64,000 nt of DNA from Microbacterium arborescens (lineage in GTDB: Bacteria > Actinomycetota > Actinomycetes > Actinomycetales > Microbacteriaceae): assembly GCF_030369635.1 (NCBI RefSeq), contig NZ_CP128474.1, positions 806,001 through 870,000 of the forward strand, given 5' to 3'. Positions 1 through 10,852 of the stretch are shown here, in pieces. Below the pieces are notes generated by a model. That model had not been told where the DNA came from. It saw only the letters and a list, made by a program, of their open reading frames with translations, and did not search any database. The position numbers and the translations under genes are program-made. Numbering within the stretch: the first letter of the stretch is position 1; every line of letters begins with the position of its first letter.

Positions 1-1
1 C

Positions 2-130
2 CGTCTCGAGGAGGAGCTCGCGGCACTCGACGCCGAGGCCGACGACCCGCGTGACACCCCACCGACTCGGTCGTCGCAGAGCGACGACGATGCTGAGGGA
101 CCGGCCGGTTCACGCGGCCCGCGGGCCTGA
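2..130 (+). CDS. 3' end of an unidentified gene upstream of menD (partial)
   Basis: An open frame enters from the left edge and stops with TGA at 128-130. It encodes the last 42 residues of a protein whose visible tail is hydrophilic and acidic (RLEEELAALDAEADD and so on). The TGA is followed after one base by ATG at 132, the preferred menD start, so the two genes are probably translationally coupled. The tail has no diagnostic motif. In related actinobacteria small membrane proteins such as DUF4229 lie near men genes, and this could be the charged tail of one, but that is inference from context only. Confidence 0.55.
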   Translation, partial: RLEEELAALDAEADDPRDTPPTRSSQSDDDAEGPAGSRGPRA

Positions 131-131
131 C

Positions 132-1967
<1,836 letters not shown>

Positions 1968-1988
1968 GCCGACGAGGCTGCACGCGGC

Positions 1989-3281
1989 TCAAGCGAGCGC
2001 GTCGATGATCGGGCGGAACTTCACCCGCGTCTCGAGCATCTCCGACTCCGGGTCGCTCGCACCCACGATGCCCGCACCGGCGTACGCGGTGAAGGGCATC
2101 GAGACGCCGTCGTCGGCGCGGTCGCCCGGACGGAACTGCGCGCACCGCAACGCGATGGCCCACTCGCCGTCACCGTGCGCGTCGATCCATCCGACGGGTC
2201 CGGCATATCGCCCCCGGCTGAACGGCTCGAGGCGGCGGATCTCGTCGAGCGCGGTCGGCGTCGGCGTTCCCGCGACGGCGGCGGTGGGGTGCAGCACTGC
2301 GACGAGGTCGAGGGCCGAGGCATCCCCGGCGAGCTCCCCCTCGACGTCGGTGGCGAGGTGCCAGACGTTCGGCAGCTTGAGCATGAACGGCTGTTCTCCG
2401 GCGACCAGCGACGAGGTCGACGGACGGAGCGCGTCGAGGACGCTGCGCACCGCATATCCGTGCTCGTCGAGGTCCTTCGTGCTGGTCGCCAGCGACAGGG
2501 ATGCCGCCGTGTCGGCGTCGGCGTCGGCGCCACGGGCGATCGTTCCCGCGAGCACGCGCGCGGTGACGGTACCGCCCGACACGGTGACGAGGGTCTCGGG
2601 GCTCGCCCCGATGAGACCGTCGACGGCGAACGCCCATGTGTCGGGATACGCCGACGACAGGGCGCGGACGAGACGCCGGAGGTCGGCGTGCGGGGGTACG
2701 GTCCCCGCGAGATCGCGGGCGAGGACGACCTTCTGCAGGTTTCCGCCGGTGATCGCGTCGACGCCGGCGCGCACGATCTCCTGATATCCGTCCGGAGTCA
2801 GCGCGCCGGGACCGGTCGTCGCCGACCAGTGCGGGCCGAAGCCGATCGTCGCGGGCAGGGCAGCGGTGGGATCCGAACCATCCGCGGTGATCGACGTCAC
2901 CCACGCGCGCGACCCGCGACGACCCACGATGACCCGGGGCACGGCGAAGTGCAGACCCGGTGTCGACGCGTCGGCGCGGTCGTCGGGACGAGGATCGAAC
3001 GGCAGGGCGCCGAACGCGACGAGGCCGGAACCGGGCAGCCCGACCGGATCATCGATCTCAGCGACGGCGACCGTTCGGCGCCACCAGTCGGCGGCCTCGC
3101 GGGGACCGGGGTTCGCCTCGGCTGAATCGAAGGCCGCGGCGGTGCCGCGCCCCACGAGGATGTCGCCCCGGCGCGACCACACCGTCGGGTCGTGCGGGTC
3201 GGCGAAGACCAGCAGCTCGTCGGGTGCCTCGATCTCGCGAGTGACCACGCGCAGCCGGGCGGCGGGCGCAGAATCGTTCAC
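1989..3281 (-). CDS. menF: isochorismate synthase
   Basis: This 430-residue protein belongs to the chorismate-utilising family (MenF/EntC/DhbC) and should convert chorismate to isochorismate, the substrate of MenD encoded next to it. The C-terminal catalytic domain is recognisable: NLQKVVLARDL, GASPETLVTVSGG, TVTARVLAGTIARG, a SLATSTKDLDEHGYAVRSV helix, ATDVEGELA, HPTAAVAGTPT and the terminal YAGAGIVGASDPESE region. Length is normal for the family. It starts 22 bases from the divergently oriented DUF402 gene, so the two promoters must share a very short region. MenF rather than a siderophore EntC is inferred from the neighbouring menD and menG; no siderophore genes are seen. Confidence 0.93.
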   Translation of the reverse strand: MNDSAPAARLRVVTREIEAPDELLVFADPHDPTVWSRRGDILVGRGTAAAFDSAEANPGPREAADWWRRTVAVAEIDDPVGLPGSGLVAFGALPFDPRPDDRADASTPGLHFAVPRVIVGRRGSRAWVTSITADGSDPTAALPATIGFGPHWSATTGPGALTPDGYQEIVRAGVDAITGGNLQKVVLARDLAGTVPPHADLRRLVRALSSAYPDTWAFAVDGLIGASPETLVTVSGGTVTARVLAGTIARGADADADTAASLSLATSTKDLDEHGYAVRSVLDALRPSTSSLVAGEQPFMLKLPNVWHLATDVEGELAGDASALDLVAVLHPTAAVAGTPTPTALDEIRRLEPFSRGRYAGPVGWIDAHGDGEWAIALRCAQFRPGDRADDGVSMPFTAYAGAGIVGASDPESEMLETRVKFRPIIDALA

Positions 3282-3303
3282 CCGACCAGCCTAGACTCGG
3301 CGC

Positions 3304-3840
3304 GTGATGCTCCGCCCCGAGCCGGGAACCCCGGTGACCTTCCGCTGGCGCAAGTGGAACGGCGGAACCCACTGGGTGCACGCCTGCACGTACCTCGGCA
3401 GCGACGAGCACGGCGACTGGTTCGGCCAGCGTCCGGGCGACCGCAGCAGCCGGCCCGGGCGCGACTTCGTCGCGACGCATCCCGGTGTCATGCTCCTTCC
3501 GCCCGTCGGTGAATGGGTCCTCACGATGAACGCCCCGCCGCATCCGACCCGCGTCTACATCGACATCGCCTGGGACGCCCGGTGGGACGAGGGCGGCGAG
3601 CCCACCGCGATCGACATGGACCTGGATGTCGTCGACTCCGCCACCCGCGGCATCTGGATCGACGACCGCGACGAGTGGGACGAGCACCGTGTCGCCTACG
3701 GCTACCCGCTCGAGATCGTCGCCGACCTCGAGGCCCTCGCGGTCGATCTCGAGGCCGCCGTCACCGCGCACCGTCCGCCCTTCGACGAAGCCACCGCCGC
3801 CCACTGGCTCGGCATCCTGGCCTCCCTCCCCGCCCCCTGA
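3304..3840 (+). CDS. DUF402 domain-containing protein
   Basis: The 178-residue product matches the DUF402 pattern: an N-terminal beta-rich region with VTFRWRKWNG and HWVHACTYLGSD, then VYIDIAWDARWD and MDLDVVD with several conserved acidic residues, then DDRDEWDEHRVAYGYP. Some DUF402 proteins act as divalent-cation-dependent nucleotide phosphatases, so a phosphohydrolase role is possible but unproven here. A GTG at 3304 is followed directly by ATG at 3307, and either could serve as start. It is divergent from menF and is followed by palindrome A1. Confidence 0.8.
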   Translation: MMLRPEPGTPVTFRWRKWNGGTHWVHACTYLGSDEHGDWFGQRPGDRSSRPGRDFVATHPGVMLLPPVGEWVLTMNAPPHPTRVYIDIAWDARWDEGGEPTAIDMDLDVVDSATRGIWIDDRDEWDEHRVAYGYPLEIVADLEALAVDLEAAVTAHRPPFDEATAAHWLGILASLPAP

Positions 3841-3865
3841 CCCCCGTCTCACCCCCGTCTCACCC

Positions 3866-3928
3866 CCGCGAGGTCCCACTTCGGCCGGGAAACACCGGCT
3901 CATACCCGGCCGAAGTGGGACCTCGCGG
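3866..3928. repeat. Palindromic intergenic repeat, family A copy 1
   Basis: A 24-base arm at 3866-3889 is perfectly complementary to 3905-3928, with a 15-base loop. The core of the left arm is GAGGTCCCACTTCGGCC. A related hairpin lies at 33861-33915. It stands between the end of the DUF402 gene and menG, both transcribed rightwards, and is directly preceded by two copies of ACCCCCGTCTC at 3838-3862. There is no T run after the stem on the plus strand, so a simple intrinsic terminator is not obvious. Confidence 0.9.
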
Positions 3929-3968
3929 AGCGGGGCTCGCGGGGCACCGCCGCACCTAGACTCGAACC

Positions 3969-4706
3969 GTGACCAGCGAGCCCAACCGCGCCGACCTCGG
4001 CAAGGACCCGTCGCGCGTGAGCGGCATGTTCGACCAGGTGGCCGGCGCCTACGACCGCACCAACGACGTCCTCAGCCTCGGCCAGGACCGCCTCTGGCGC
4101 ATCGCGGCCACGCGCGCGATCGACCCGAAGCCGGGGGAGCGCATCCTCGACCTCGCCGCAGGAACGGGGGCGAGCTCGGTCTCGCTCGCCCGCAGCGGCG
4201 CCGAGGTCGTCGCTGCAGACTTCTCACCGGGCATGATCGCCGAGGGCGTCCGCCGGTACGGTGCGCAGGCGCCGGGCGGCGGCATCCCGAATCTGTCGTT
4301 CGTCGAAGCGGATGCCACGAACCTGCCCTTCGAGGATGCCGAGTTCGACGTCGTCACCATCTCGTTCGGCCTCCGCAACGTCAACGAGCCGAAGAAGGCG
4401 CTCGCCGAGATGCTGCGGGTGACCAAGCCCGGTGGCCGCCTGCTCATCAGCGAGTTCTCGCAGCCGCCGTCCCGCGCCTTCGCCGGGCTCTACCGGTTCT
4501 ACAACGACCGGGTCCTGCCTCGGGTGGCGCGCCTGGTGAGCTCCAACGCCGAGGCGTACGACTACCTGAACGAGTCGATCCGCGACTGGCCCGACCAGCG
4601 CACCCTCGCCGGATGGATCCGCGAGGCCGGCTGGGACGAGGTCGCGCACCGCGATCTGTCGTTCGGCATCGTCGCGCTGCACCGCGCTGTCAAGCCCGCC
4701 GTCTGA
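3969..4706 (+). CDS. menG: demethylmenaquinone methyltransferase
   Basis: MenG (UbiE family) transfers a methyl group from S-adenosylmethionine to demethylmenaquinone, the last step of menaquinone synthesis. The 245-residue protein shows the family N-terminus ([17 protein letters not shown]) and the SAM-binding motif I ([16 protein letters not shown]). The acidic motif II follows at VVAADFSP, then the family signature around [19 protein letters not shown] and the [14 protein letters not shown] strand. GTG at 3969 gives the normal length. The polyprenyl diphosphate synthase that supplies the menaquinone side chain follows 48 bases downstream, which supports the menaquinone assignment over other UbiE-like methyltransferases. 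Confidence 0.95.
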   Translation: MTSEPNRADLGKDPSRVSGMFDQVAGAYDRTNDVLSLGQDRLWRIAATRAIDPKPGERILDLAAGTGASSVSLARSGAEVVAADFSPGMIAEGVRRYGAQAPGGGIPNLSFVEADATNLPFEDAEFDVVTISFGLRNVNEPKKALAEMLRVTKPGGRLLISEFSQPPSRAFAGLYRFYNDRVLPRVARLVSSNAEAYDYLNESIRDWPDQRTLAGWIREAGWDEVAHRDLSFGIVALHRAVKPAV

Positions 4707-4754
4707 ACCGGCCGGCGCGGATCGGCGTCGTCGCCCGGCCGGTAGGCTGGAGCC

Positions 4755-5810
4755 GTGACATCGAGCCCATCCGCGCCGCGGCTGGCGAAGCACCTCGGGA
4801 TGACCGAGCGCATCTTCGCCGGACCCCGCACCCGCAAGCTGCTCGCGACCGTCGAAGCCGGGCTCGAGCGCGTCGAGACACGCCTCGGCGATGAGCTCAC
4901 CGTCAGCGACGCGCTGGTCGACGCCAAGACGCGCTACCTCTACGAAGCCGGCGGCAAGCGGCTGCGGCCCATGCTGGCGCTGCTGACCGCTCAGCTCGGC
5001 AACGGTGCGACCGAGGACGTCATCGCCGGCGCCGCCGCGCTCGAGCTGACGCACCTCGGTTCGCTCTACCACGACGACGTCATGGACGGTGCCGACAAGC
5101 GGCGCGGCGTCCCCAGTGCGCACGAGGTGTGGGGGAACAACGTCGCGATCCTCACCGGTGACCTCCTCTTCTCGCGGGCGAGCCAGCTGATGGCGCGCAT
5201 CGGCGAGCGAGCGATCCGCGTGCAGGCCGATACCTTCGAGCGTCTGGTGCTCGGACAGATGCACGAGACCATCGGCGCACAGCCCGACGACGACCCTGTC
5301 GAGTTCTACATCCAGGTGCTCGCCGACAAGACCGGCTCGCTCATCGCCGCTGCGGCCCAGGTGGGCGTGCTCTTCTCGGGCGGACCCGAAGAGCTCGCCG
5401 AGCCGCTGCTCGCGTTCGGCGAGAAGGCCGGCGTCGCCTTCCAATTGCTCGATGACGTCATCGACCTCTCGGCCGACCCCGAGGCGACCGGCAAGGTACC
5501 GGGAACCGATCTGCGCGCCGGGGTGCCGACGATGCCCTATCTGCTGCTGACCCGCGCCGGCGACGACGCCTCCCGCGAGCTCGCCGCCACGATCGACCGC
5601 GGTGTCACCGAGATCGCAGAGGGTGCGGATCCCGCGATCCTCGACGAGCCGCTCGCCCGTCTGCGCGACCACGATGTGACGGCGCAGACACGGCGGCTCG
5701 CCGAGAAATGGGCCGATGACGCCGTCGCGGCTCTCGCGCCGCTGCCCTCCGGCGCCGTGCGCGACGCACTGACCCGGTTCGCCGAGGTCGTCGTCGACCG
5801 CGCCAGCTGA
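4755..5810 (+). CDS. long-chain polyprenyl diphosphate synthase (E-type)
   Basis: A 351-residue trans-isoprenyl diphosphate synthase. The first aspartate-rich motif is in LYHDDVMDGADKRRG and the second is LLDDVIDLSAD. The GGKRLRPML and TGDLLFSRA segments are also family hallmarks. It should extend farnesyl or geranylgeranyl diphosphate with isopentenyl diphosphate to make the menaquinone tail. Context (directly after menG) fits a heptaprenyl to decaprenyl diphosphate synthase, but exact chain length cannot be read reliably from the sequence. The start is GTG at 4755. This is the all-in-one homodimeric type; no small-subunit gene is nearby. Confidence 0.92.
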   Translation: MTSSPSAPRLAKHLGMTERIFAGPRTRKLLATVEAGLERVETRLGDELTVSDALVDAKTRYLYEAGGKRLRPMLALLTAQLGNGATEDVIAGAAALELTHLGSLYHDDVMDGADKRRGVPSAHEVWGNNVAILTGDLLFSRASQLMARIGERAIRVQADTFERLVLGQMHETIGAQPDDDPVEFYIQVLADKTGSLIAAAAQVGVLFSGGPEELAEPLLAFGEKAGVAFQLLDDVIDLSADPEATGKVPGTDLRAGVPTMPYLLLTRAGDDASRELAATIDRGVTEIAEGADPAILDEPLARLRDHDVTAQTRRLAEKWADDAVAALAPLPSGAVRDALTRFAEVVVDRAS

Positions 5811-5863
5811 CACAGACCCCCGCTGCGCCCGCGCCCGGGTGCGACCAGGAACGAGGAACATCC

Positions 5864-7237
5864 ATGACCAAGCTGAGGCTGGCCATCGTCGGAGCCGGGC
5901 CCGCCGGCATCTACGCCGCGGATCTGCTGCTGAAGGCCGAGCGCAAGTTCGACGTCTCGATCGACCTGTTCGACCACCTGCCTGCGCCCTACGGGCTCGT
6001 CCGTTACGGCGTGGCGCCCGACCACCCGCGCATCAAGGGCATCATCAACGCACTCCGCGACGTGATCGACAGCGGCGACATCCGTCTGTTCGGCAACGTG
6101 CGCTTCGGCGAGGACATCACGCTCGACGACCTCAAGCACCACTACAACGCGGTCATCTTCGCCACCGGGGCCGTCCGCGACGCCGCGCTCGACATCCCCG
6201 GCATCGACGCCGACGGCTCATACGGCGCCGCCGACTTCGTCAGCTGGTACGACGGCCACCCCGACTTCCCGCGTGAGTGGCCGTTGGATGCCGCCTCCGT
6301 CGGCGTCATCGGCAACGGCAACGTCGCGCTCGACGTCGCTCGCGTGCTCGCCAAGCACGCCGACGACCTCCTCGCCACCGAGATTCCCGCCAACGTCTAT
6401 CAGGGGCTCCGTTCGTCGGCCGTGACCGACGTCCACATCTTCGGACGCCGCGGACCCGCCCAGGTGAAGTTCACCCCGCTCGAGCTGCGTGAGCTCGGCG
6501 ACCTGCGCGACGTCGACCTCGTCGTTTACGACGAGGACTTCGACTACGACGAGGCGTCGAAGGCGGCGATCGCATCGAACAAGCAGGTGATGGTCATCGA
6601 CCGGGTGCTGCAGTCGTGGCGGCAGCGCCCGAGCGTCAACGGCACCGGGGGAGAGGCCTCGCGTCGCCTGCACCTGCACTTCTACGCCAAGCCCGTCGAG
6701 GTCAAGAAGGATTCCGCCGGCCGCGTGGCCGCCCTCGTCTACGAGCGGACACGCCCCGACGGGCAGGGCGGGGTCGAAGGCACCGGTGAGCTGCGCGAGG
6801 TCGCGCTCCAGGGCCTCTACCGCGCGGTGGGCTACTTCGGTTCGCCGCTGCCGGGCGTACCCTTCGACGCCACGCACGGCGTCATCCCGAACCACGAGGG
6901 ACAGGTGCTCCACGAGGACTCGAACGAGCGCGTGCCCGGCGTCTACGCCACGGGTTGGATCAAGCGCGGGCCCGTGGGACTCATCGGTCATACGAAGTCC
7001 GACGCCATGGAGACCGTCCGCCACGTCATCAACGACCAGGGCTCATGGTGGCAGCCGGCCGATCCGTCCGAACAGGGGGTGCTCGACCTGCTGACCGAGC
7101 GCGGTGTGGCGTGGACAGACCTCGACGGCTGGCACCGGCTCGACGAGCACGAGATCGCGCTCGGGGCGCCCGCCGAGCGCGCGCGGGTGAAGGTCGTCGA
7201 TCGCGACGAGATGGTCTCCATCTCGCGTGGCGAGTGA
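5864..7237 (+). CDS. fprA: ferredoxin/adrenodoxin-type NADP(+) reductase
   Basis: The 457-residue product is an adrenodoxin-reductase-like flavoprotein that passes electrons between NADPH and ferredoxins. The FAD-binding Rossmann motif is at the N-terminus (LAIVGAGPAGIYAAD) and is followed by the family signature APYGLVRYGVAPDHP. The NADPH-binding site is VGVIGNGNVALDVARVL, and the C-terminal FAD-contact segment is GWIKRGPVGLIGHTKSDAMET. The length is close to mycobacterial FprA. ATG 5864 follows a GAGGAA ribosome-binding site. It may serve cytochromes P450 elsewhere in the genome; the P450 in this window looks like a peroxide user that would not need it. Confidence 0.93.
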   Translation: MTKLRLAIVGAGPAGIYAADLLLKAERKFDVSIDLFDHLPAPYGLVRYGVAPDHPRIKGIINALRDVIDSGDIRLFGNVRFGEDITLDDLKHHYNAVIFATGAVRDAALDIPGIDADGSYGAADFVSWYDGHPDFPREWPLDAASVGVIGNGNVALDVARVLAKHADDLLATEIPANVYQGLRSSAVTDVHIFGRRGPAQVKFTPLELRELGDLRDVDLVVYDEDFDYDEASKAAIASNKQVMVIDRVLQSWRQRPSVNGTGGEASRRLHLHFYAKPVEVKKDSAGRVAALVYERTRPDGQGGVEGTGELREVALQGLYRAVGYFGSPLPGVPFDATHGVIPNHEGQVLHEDSNERVPGVYATGWIKRGPVGLIGHTKSDAMETVRHVINDQGSWWQPADPSEQGVLDLLTERGVAWTDLDGWHRLDEHEIALGAPAERARVKVVDRDEMVSISRGE

Positions 7238-7247
7238 GGACAGGGCG

Positions 7248-7613
7248 ATGACTTTTCGGAGCAAGCAGACTCTCGACGCGTGGATCGAGGAGTTCCAGCG
7301 GTTCGGGTACTCGCTCGCTGTGAAGGTGATCCCGCAGGACGGCAGCCTCGGTCGTGACACCGGACTCGTCGCGATCAACATGATGAACGCGCAGACCGTC
7401 ACCTACATCGAACCCGACGTTCCCGGCGGCAACACGTGGCGCATCACGTTCGAGGCGCGCGAGACCGAGCTGCGCCTCGGCGCGGGCGGCGCCCTCGCCC
7501 TGTCGACCGAGCTCGCGATGGTCTCGACGCTCTGCGCCTTCCTCGAGACGAAGTCGCGTGCCTTCGACGGCGACGATCCAGCCGAGATCGAGAGCCCGGT
7601 CGCCGAGGCCTGA
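7248..7613 (+). CDS. small conserved protein of unknown function
   Basis: A 121-residue protein without signal peptide, membrane segment or cysteine cluster. It reads as a compact alpha/beta domain (SKQTLDAWIEEFQRFGYSLA, then strands VTYIEP and TWRITFE, then an amphipathic helix ALALSTELAMVSTLCAFLETK) with an acidic tail. The frame opens at a GTG at 7227 that would overlap fprA. ATG 7248, ten bases after the fprA stop, is the better start. I do not recognise the family. Its coupling to fprA suggests co-transcription. Confidence 0.7.
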   Translation: MTFRSKQTLDAWIEEFQRFGYSLAVKVIPQDGSLGRDTGLVAINMMNAQTVTYIEPDVPGGNTWRITFEARETELRLGAGGALALSTELAMVSTLCAFLETKSRAFDGDDPAEIESPVAEA

Positions 7614-7763
7614 TCACCCGGATCCCTCGTCCGAACCGCCCGATGTACTACAGCGCATCGGGTTGGGCAACCCGTGGTCGCAGCGTTCCTCCGACGCCAT
7701 GATGGGGGAACGCCCGGTGCCGTGAGCGCGCCGGGACGCGACGATACGGAACGAGGAGGCCCG

Positions 7764-9026
7764 ATGCGCACGACCCGGGTCCTGGCAGCCGCATCGGTGG
7801 TCGCACTCGCTGCGACGCTCGGCGCCTGCGCCCCCGATGATGGTGTGCCCACGCTCACCTGGTACATCAACCCCGACGACGGTGGGCAGGCGCGCATCGC
7901 CGCAGCCTGCACGGATGCCGCGGAAGGTGCCTATCGCATCGAGACGTCGCTGCTGCCGCGCGACGCCGCGTCGCAGCGTGAGCAGCTGGCTCGCCGCCTC
8001 GCTGCGGGCGACGCCTCGCTCGACATCATGAGCCTCGATCCGCCGTTCATCCCGGAGCTCGCCGAGCCCGGGTTCCTCGACGACGTTCCCGAGGAGCTCC
8101 AGAACACCGACGGCATCGTCCAGGGAGCCATCGACTCCGCGAGCTGGGGTGGCGAGCTGGTGACCGTTCCGTTCTGGGCCAACACGCAGCTGCTCTGGTA
8201 TCGGCAGTCGGTGGTCGACGCGGCCGGTCTCGACATGTCGCAGCCGGTCACGTGGGACGACATCATCGCCGTCGCCGAGGAGCAGGATCTTCGGCTGGGT
8301 GTTCAGGGCGCGCTGGCCGAGTCGCTCACCGTGTGGATCAACGCTCTCGTCGCGTCGGCCGGCGGCGAGATCCTGAAGAACCCCGAGGCCCCGGCCGACG
8401 AGCTCGAGCTGGGGCTCGACAGCGACGCCGGCCGCGCCGCCGCGGACATCATCCACCGCATCGGAGCCGAGGGGCTCGGCGGCTCAGGGCTCCCGACCGC
8501 CGACGAGAACGCGAACATGAACCTGTTCCAGGGTGAGCAGGGGTCGTTCATGGTCAACTGGCCGTTCGTCTGGCCGGCGATGACCGGCGCCGACCCCGCC
8601 ATCGCCGATGACCTGGGTTGGGCCGTGTACCCGCGCGTCGATGCCGACACGCCGGCTGCACCTCCCGTGGGCGGCATCAACCTCGGCGTCGGCGCCTTCA
8701 GCAAGAACCCCGACCTCGCCTGGCAGGCCGTCGAGTGCATCGTCCAGCCCGAGAACCAGTCGGAGTACTTCGTCACGGACGGCAACCCGCCGTCCAACGC
8801 CGCCGCCTACGACGATCCTCGCGTGCAGGAGGAGTTCCCGATGGCCGACACCATCCGCGAATCGCTCGACCTGGGGGTGCCGAGACCGCAGACGCCGTAC
8901 TACAACGAGATCTCCATCGGGCTCCAGCGCACCTGGCACCCGCCGGCCGCCGTCGACCCCGAGACGACCCCGCGAACGTCGAGCGAGTTCATCCTCGCCG
9001 TCCTGCGAGGGGAGCGTCTGCTGTGA
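7764..9026 (+). CDS. lpqY: sugar ABC transporter substrate-binding lipoprotein, LpqY-like
   Basis: A 420-residue solute-binding lipoprotein. ATG 7764 follows an AGGAGG site and opens a signal peptide (MRTTRVLAAASVVALAATLG) ending in the lipobox LGAC. The mature part closely follows the LpqY pattern of the mycobacterial trehalose importer: a WYINPDDGG start, SLLPRDAASQREQLARRLAAGD, DIMSLD and NTQLLWYRQ. Trehalose recycling is therefore the best guess for its role. Other alpha-linked disaccharides such as maltose remain possible. It is the first gene of a four-gene operon and overlaps the next start by four bases. The frame extends upstream to 7674, but no signal peptide would be formed from there. 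Confidence 0.88.
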   Translation: MRTTRVLAAASVVALAATLGACAPDDGVPTLTWYINPDDGGQARIAAACTDAAEGAYRIETSLLPRDAASQREQLARRLAAGDASLDIMSLDPPFIPELAEPGFLDDVPEELQNTDGIVQGAIDSASWGGELVTVPFWANTQLLWYRQSVVDAAGLDMSQPVTWDDIIAVAEEQDLRLGVQGALAESLTVWINALVASAGGEILKNPEAPADELELGLDSDAGRAAADIIHRIGAEGLGGSGLPTADENANMNLFQGEQGSFMVNWPFVWPAMTGADPAIADDLGWAVYPRVDADTPAAPPVGGINLGVGAFSKNPDLAWQAVECIVQPENQSEYFVTDGNPPSNAAAYDDPRVQEEFPMADTIRESLDLGVPRPQTPYYNEISIGLQRTWHPPAAVDPETTPRTSSEFILAVLRGERLL

Positions 9027-9958
9027 GCACGCGCGAGGCCCCGGTGCCGCGGCCCCGCCGCTCCGCGCGAGCGCGCGCCGAGGGACGACTGGGCTGGATG
9101 CTGGCTGGTCCGGCATTCGTCATCATGCTGCTGGTCACGATGTATCCGATCGGCCAAGCGCTCTTCGACTCGCTGTTCAGCCTGCGGCTCACGGCCCCCG
9201 ACGAGCGGTCGTTCGTCCTGTTCGAGAACTACCGGGTCGTCCTCAGCGACCCCGCGTTCTGGCGGTCGATGGGGGTGACGCTCTTCATCACGGTCGTCAC
9301 CGTGCTGCTCGAGCTCATCCTCGGCTTCCTCCTCGCGCTCGTGATGCACCGGGCGATCAAGAAGCTGCGCGGTCTCGCGCGCACCGCCATCCTCGTGCCC
9401 TACGGCATCATCACGGTCGTCGCCGCCTTCGCCTGGTTCTACGCGTTCGACATCAACTCGGGCGGCTACGTCAACAACTGGCTGAGCTGGATCCCGGGGT
9501 TCGATCCCGAACTCAACTGGTTCGCCGAGCAGGGCACGTCGCTCGTCGTGATCATCTTCTCGGAGGTGTGGAAGACGACGCCGTTCATCTCGCTGCTGCT
9601 GCTGTCGGGCCTCGCACAGGTCCCGGGCGAGCTCGAAGAGGCCGCGAAGGTCGACGGGGCCACGGGGTGGGAGGTCATGCGTCGCGTCATCCTGCCGAAC
9701 ATGAAGGCCGCCATCATGGTGGCGGTGCTCTTCCGCACGCTCGAAGCGTTCCGCATCTTCGACAACATCTACATCATGACCGGCGGCGCGAACGATACCG
9801 AGGCGCTGTCGCTGCTGGCGTACAACACCTCGATCGGGCGCCTCGAGATCGGTCTCGGGTCGGCGATCTCGGTGCTGCTGTTCCTCAGCGTCCTGATCAT
9901 CGCGGCGATCTTCATCAAGGGATTCAAAGTCGACCTGGCGACGGGACGGGACTCCTGA
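9023..9958 (+). CDS. sugA: sugar ABC transporter permease (SugA/MalF type)
   Basis: The 311-residue membrane subunit begins at GTG 9023, sharing GTGA with the lpqY stop. It has a short basic cytoplasmic N-terminus and about six transmembrane helices. The binding-protein-dependent transport signature for contact with the ATPase is EEAAKVDGATGWEVMRRVILP. With the next gene it should form the heterodimeric channel of the importer. The length and the single coupling loop match SugA/MalF-like subunits without the large periplasmic insertion of E. coli MalF. Confidence 0.9.
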   Translation: MSTREAPVPRPRRSARARAEGRLGWMLAGPAFVIMLLVTMYPIGQALFDSLFSLRLTAPDERSFVLFENYRVVLSDPAFWRSMGVTLFITVVTVLLELILGFLLALVMHRAIKKLRGLARTAILVPYGIITVVAAFAWFYAFDINSGGYVNNWLSWIPGFDPELNWFAEQGTSLVVIIFSEVWKTTPFISLLLLSGLAQVPGELEEAAKVDGATGWEVMRRVILPNMKAAIMVAVLFRTLEAFRIFDNIYIMTGGANDTEALSLLAYNTSIGRLEIGLGSAISVLLFLSVLIIAAIFIKGFKVDLATGRDS

Positions 9959-10806
9959 TGCGCACCCTCACCTGGCCGCAGCGGATCGGATGGGCAGCGA
10001 TCATCATCGCCGTGCTCGTGTGGTCGCTGTTCCCCGTGTTCTCGATTCTCATGACGTCGTTCAAAACGCCGTCGGGTCTGTTCTCGGGGACCCTGCTTCC
10101 GCAGGAATGGACCCTCGAGAACTACACCGAGATCCTCGCCCCCGGCGGCGGTGCTCAAGACCTGTTCCTGCCGGCGCTGCGCAACTCGGTCGGCATCTCG
10201 CTCATCGCGACCTTCGTCGCCGTCGTGCTCGCGACGCTCTGCGCCTACGCGATCGCGCGGCTGGAGTTCCGCGGCAAGCGCATCATCCTCGTGACCGCGC
10301 TCGCGGTGTCGGTCTTCCCGATCGTCTCGATCGTGACCCCGCTGTTCAATCTGTGGCGGGTGATCGGGCTCTACGACACGTGGCTCGGCCTCATCATCCC
10401 GTATCTGTCGCTGACGCTGCCGATCGCGATCTGGACGCTCGCGGCGTTCTTCCGCCAGATCCCGTGGGAGCTCGAGCAGGCGGCGCAGGTCGACGGTGCG
10501 ACGCCGTTCGAGGCGTTCCGCAAGACGGTCGTGCCGCTGGCGGCTCCCGGCGTGTTCACGACGGCGATCATCGCGTTCTTCATCGCCTGGAACGACTTCG
10601 TCTACGGCATCTCGCTCACCTCGACGAGTGCGGCGCGCCCCGTGCCCGCGGCTCTGTCGTTCTTCACGGGCGCGTCGCAGTTCGAACAGCCCACGGGCGC
10701 GATCTCGGCCGCCGCCATCATCGTGACGATCCCGATCGTCGTGGTCGTCGTCATCTTCCAGCGCCGGATCGTGTCCGGCCTCACGCAGGGCGCGGTGAAG
10801 GGATGA
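9958..10806 (+). CDS. sugB: sugar ABC transporter permease (SugB/MalG type)
   Basis: The 282-residue second permease starts at ATG 9958, sharing the single A of TGATG with the sugA stop. It has a typical MalG-like layout: a first helix at the N-terminus, a periplasmic stretch ([18 protein letters not shown]), helices including a core around [14 protein letters not shown], and the EAA coupling loop [21 protein letters not shown]. The C-terminus [16 protein letters not shown] is also typical. A gap of 46 bases separates it from the ATPase gene. Confidence 0.9.
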   Translation: MRTLTWPQRIGWAAIIIAVLVWSLFPVFSILMTSFKTPSGLFSGTLLPQEWTLENYTEILAPGGGAQDLFLPALRNSVGISLIATFVAVVLATLCAYAIARLEFRGKRIILVTALAVSVFPIVSIVTPLFNLWRVIGLYDTWLGLIIPYLSLTLPIAIWTLAAFFRQIPWELEQAAQVDGATPFEAFRKTVVPLAAPGVFTTAIIAFFIAWNDFVYGISLTSTSAARPVPAALSFFTGASQFEQPTGAISAAAIIVTIPIVVVVVIFQRRIVSGLTQGAVKG

Positions 10807-10852
10807 CCTCCCGCATCCGCGCCGTTGCCACGCTCACTTCGAAGGGAACGTC

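Noticed and set aside
3866..3928. Family A copy 1 as a riboswitch or tRNA-like structure upstream of menG
   Set aside because: It is a simple single stem-loop with no branched core, and its relative at 33861 is not ahead of any gene.
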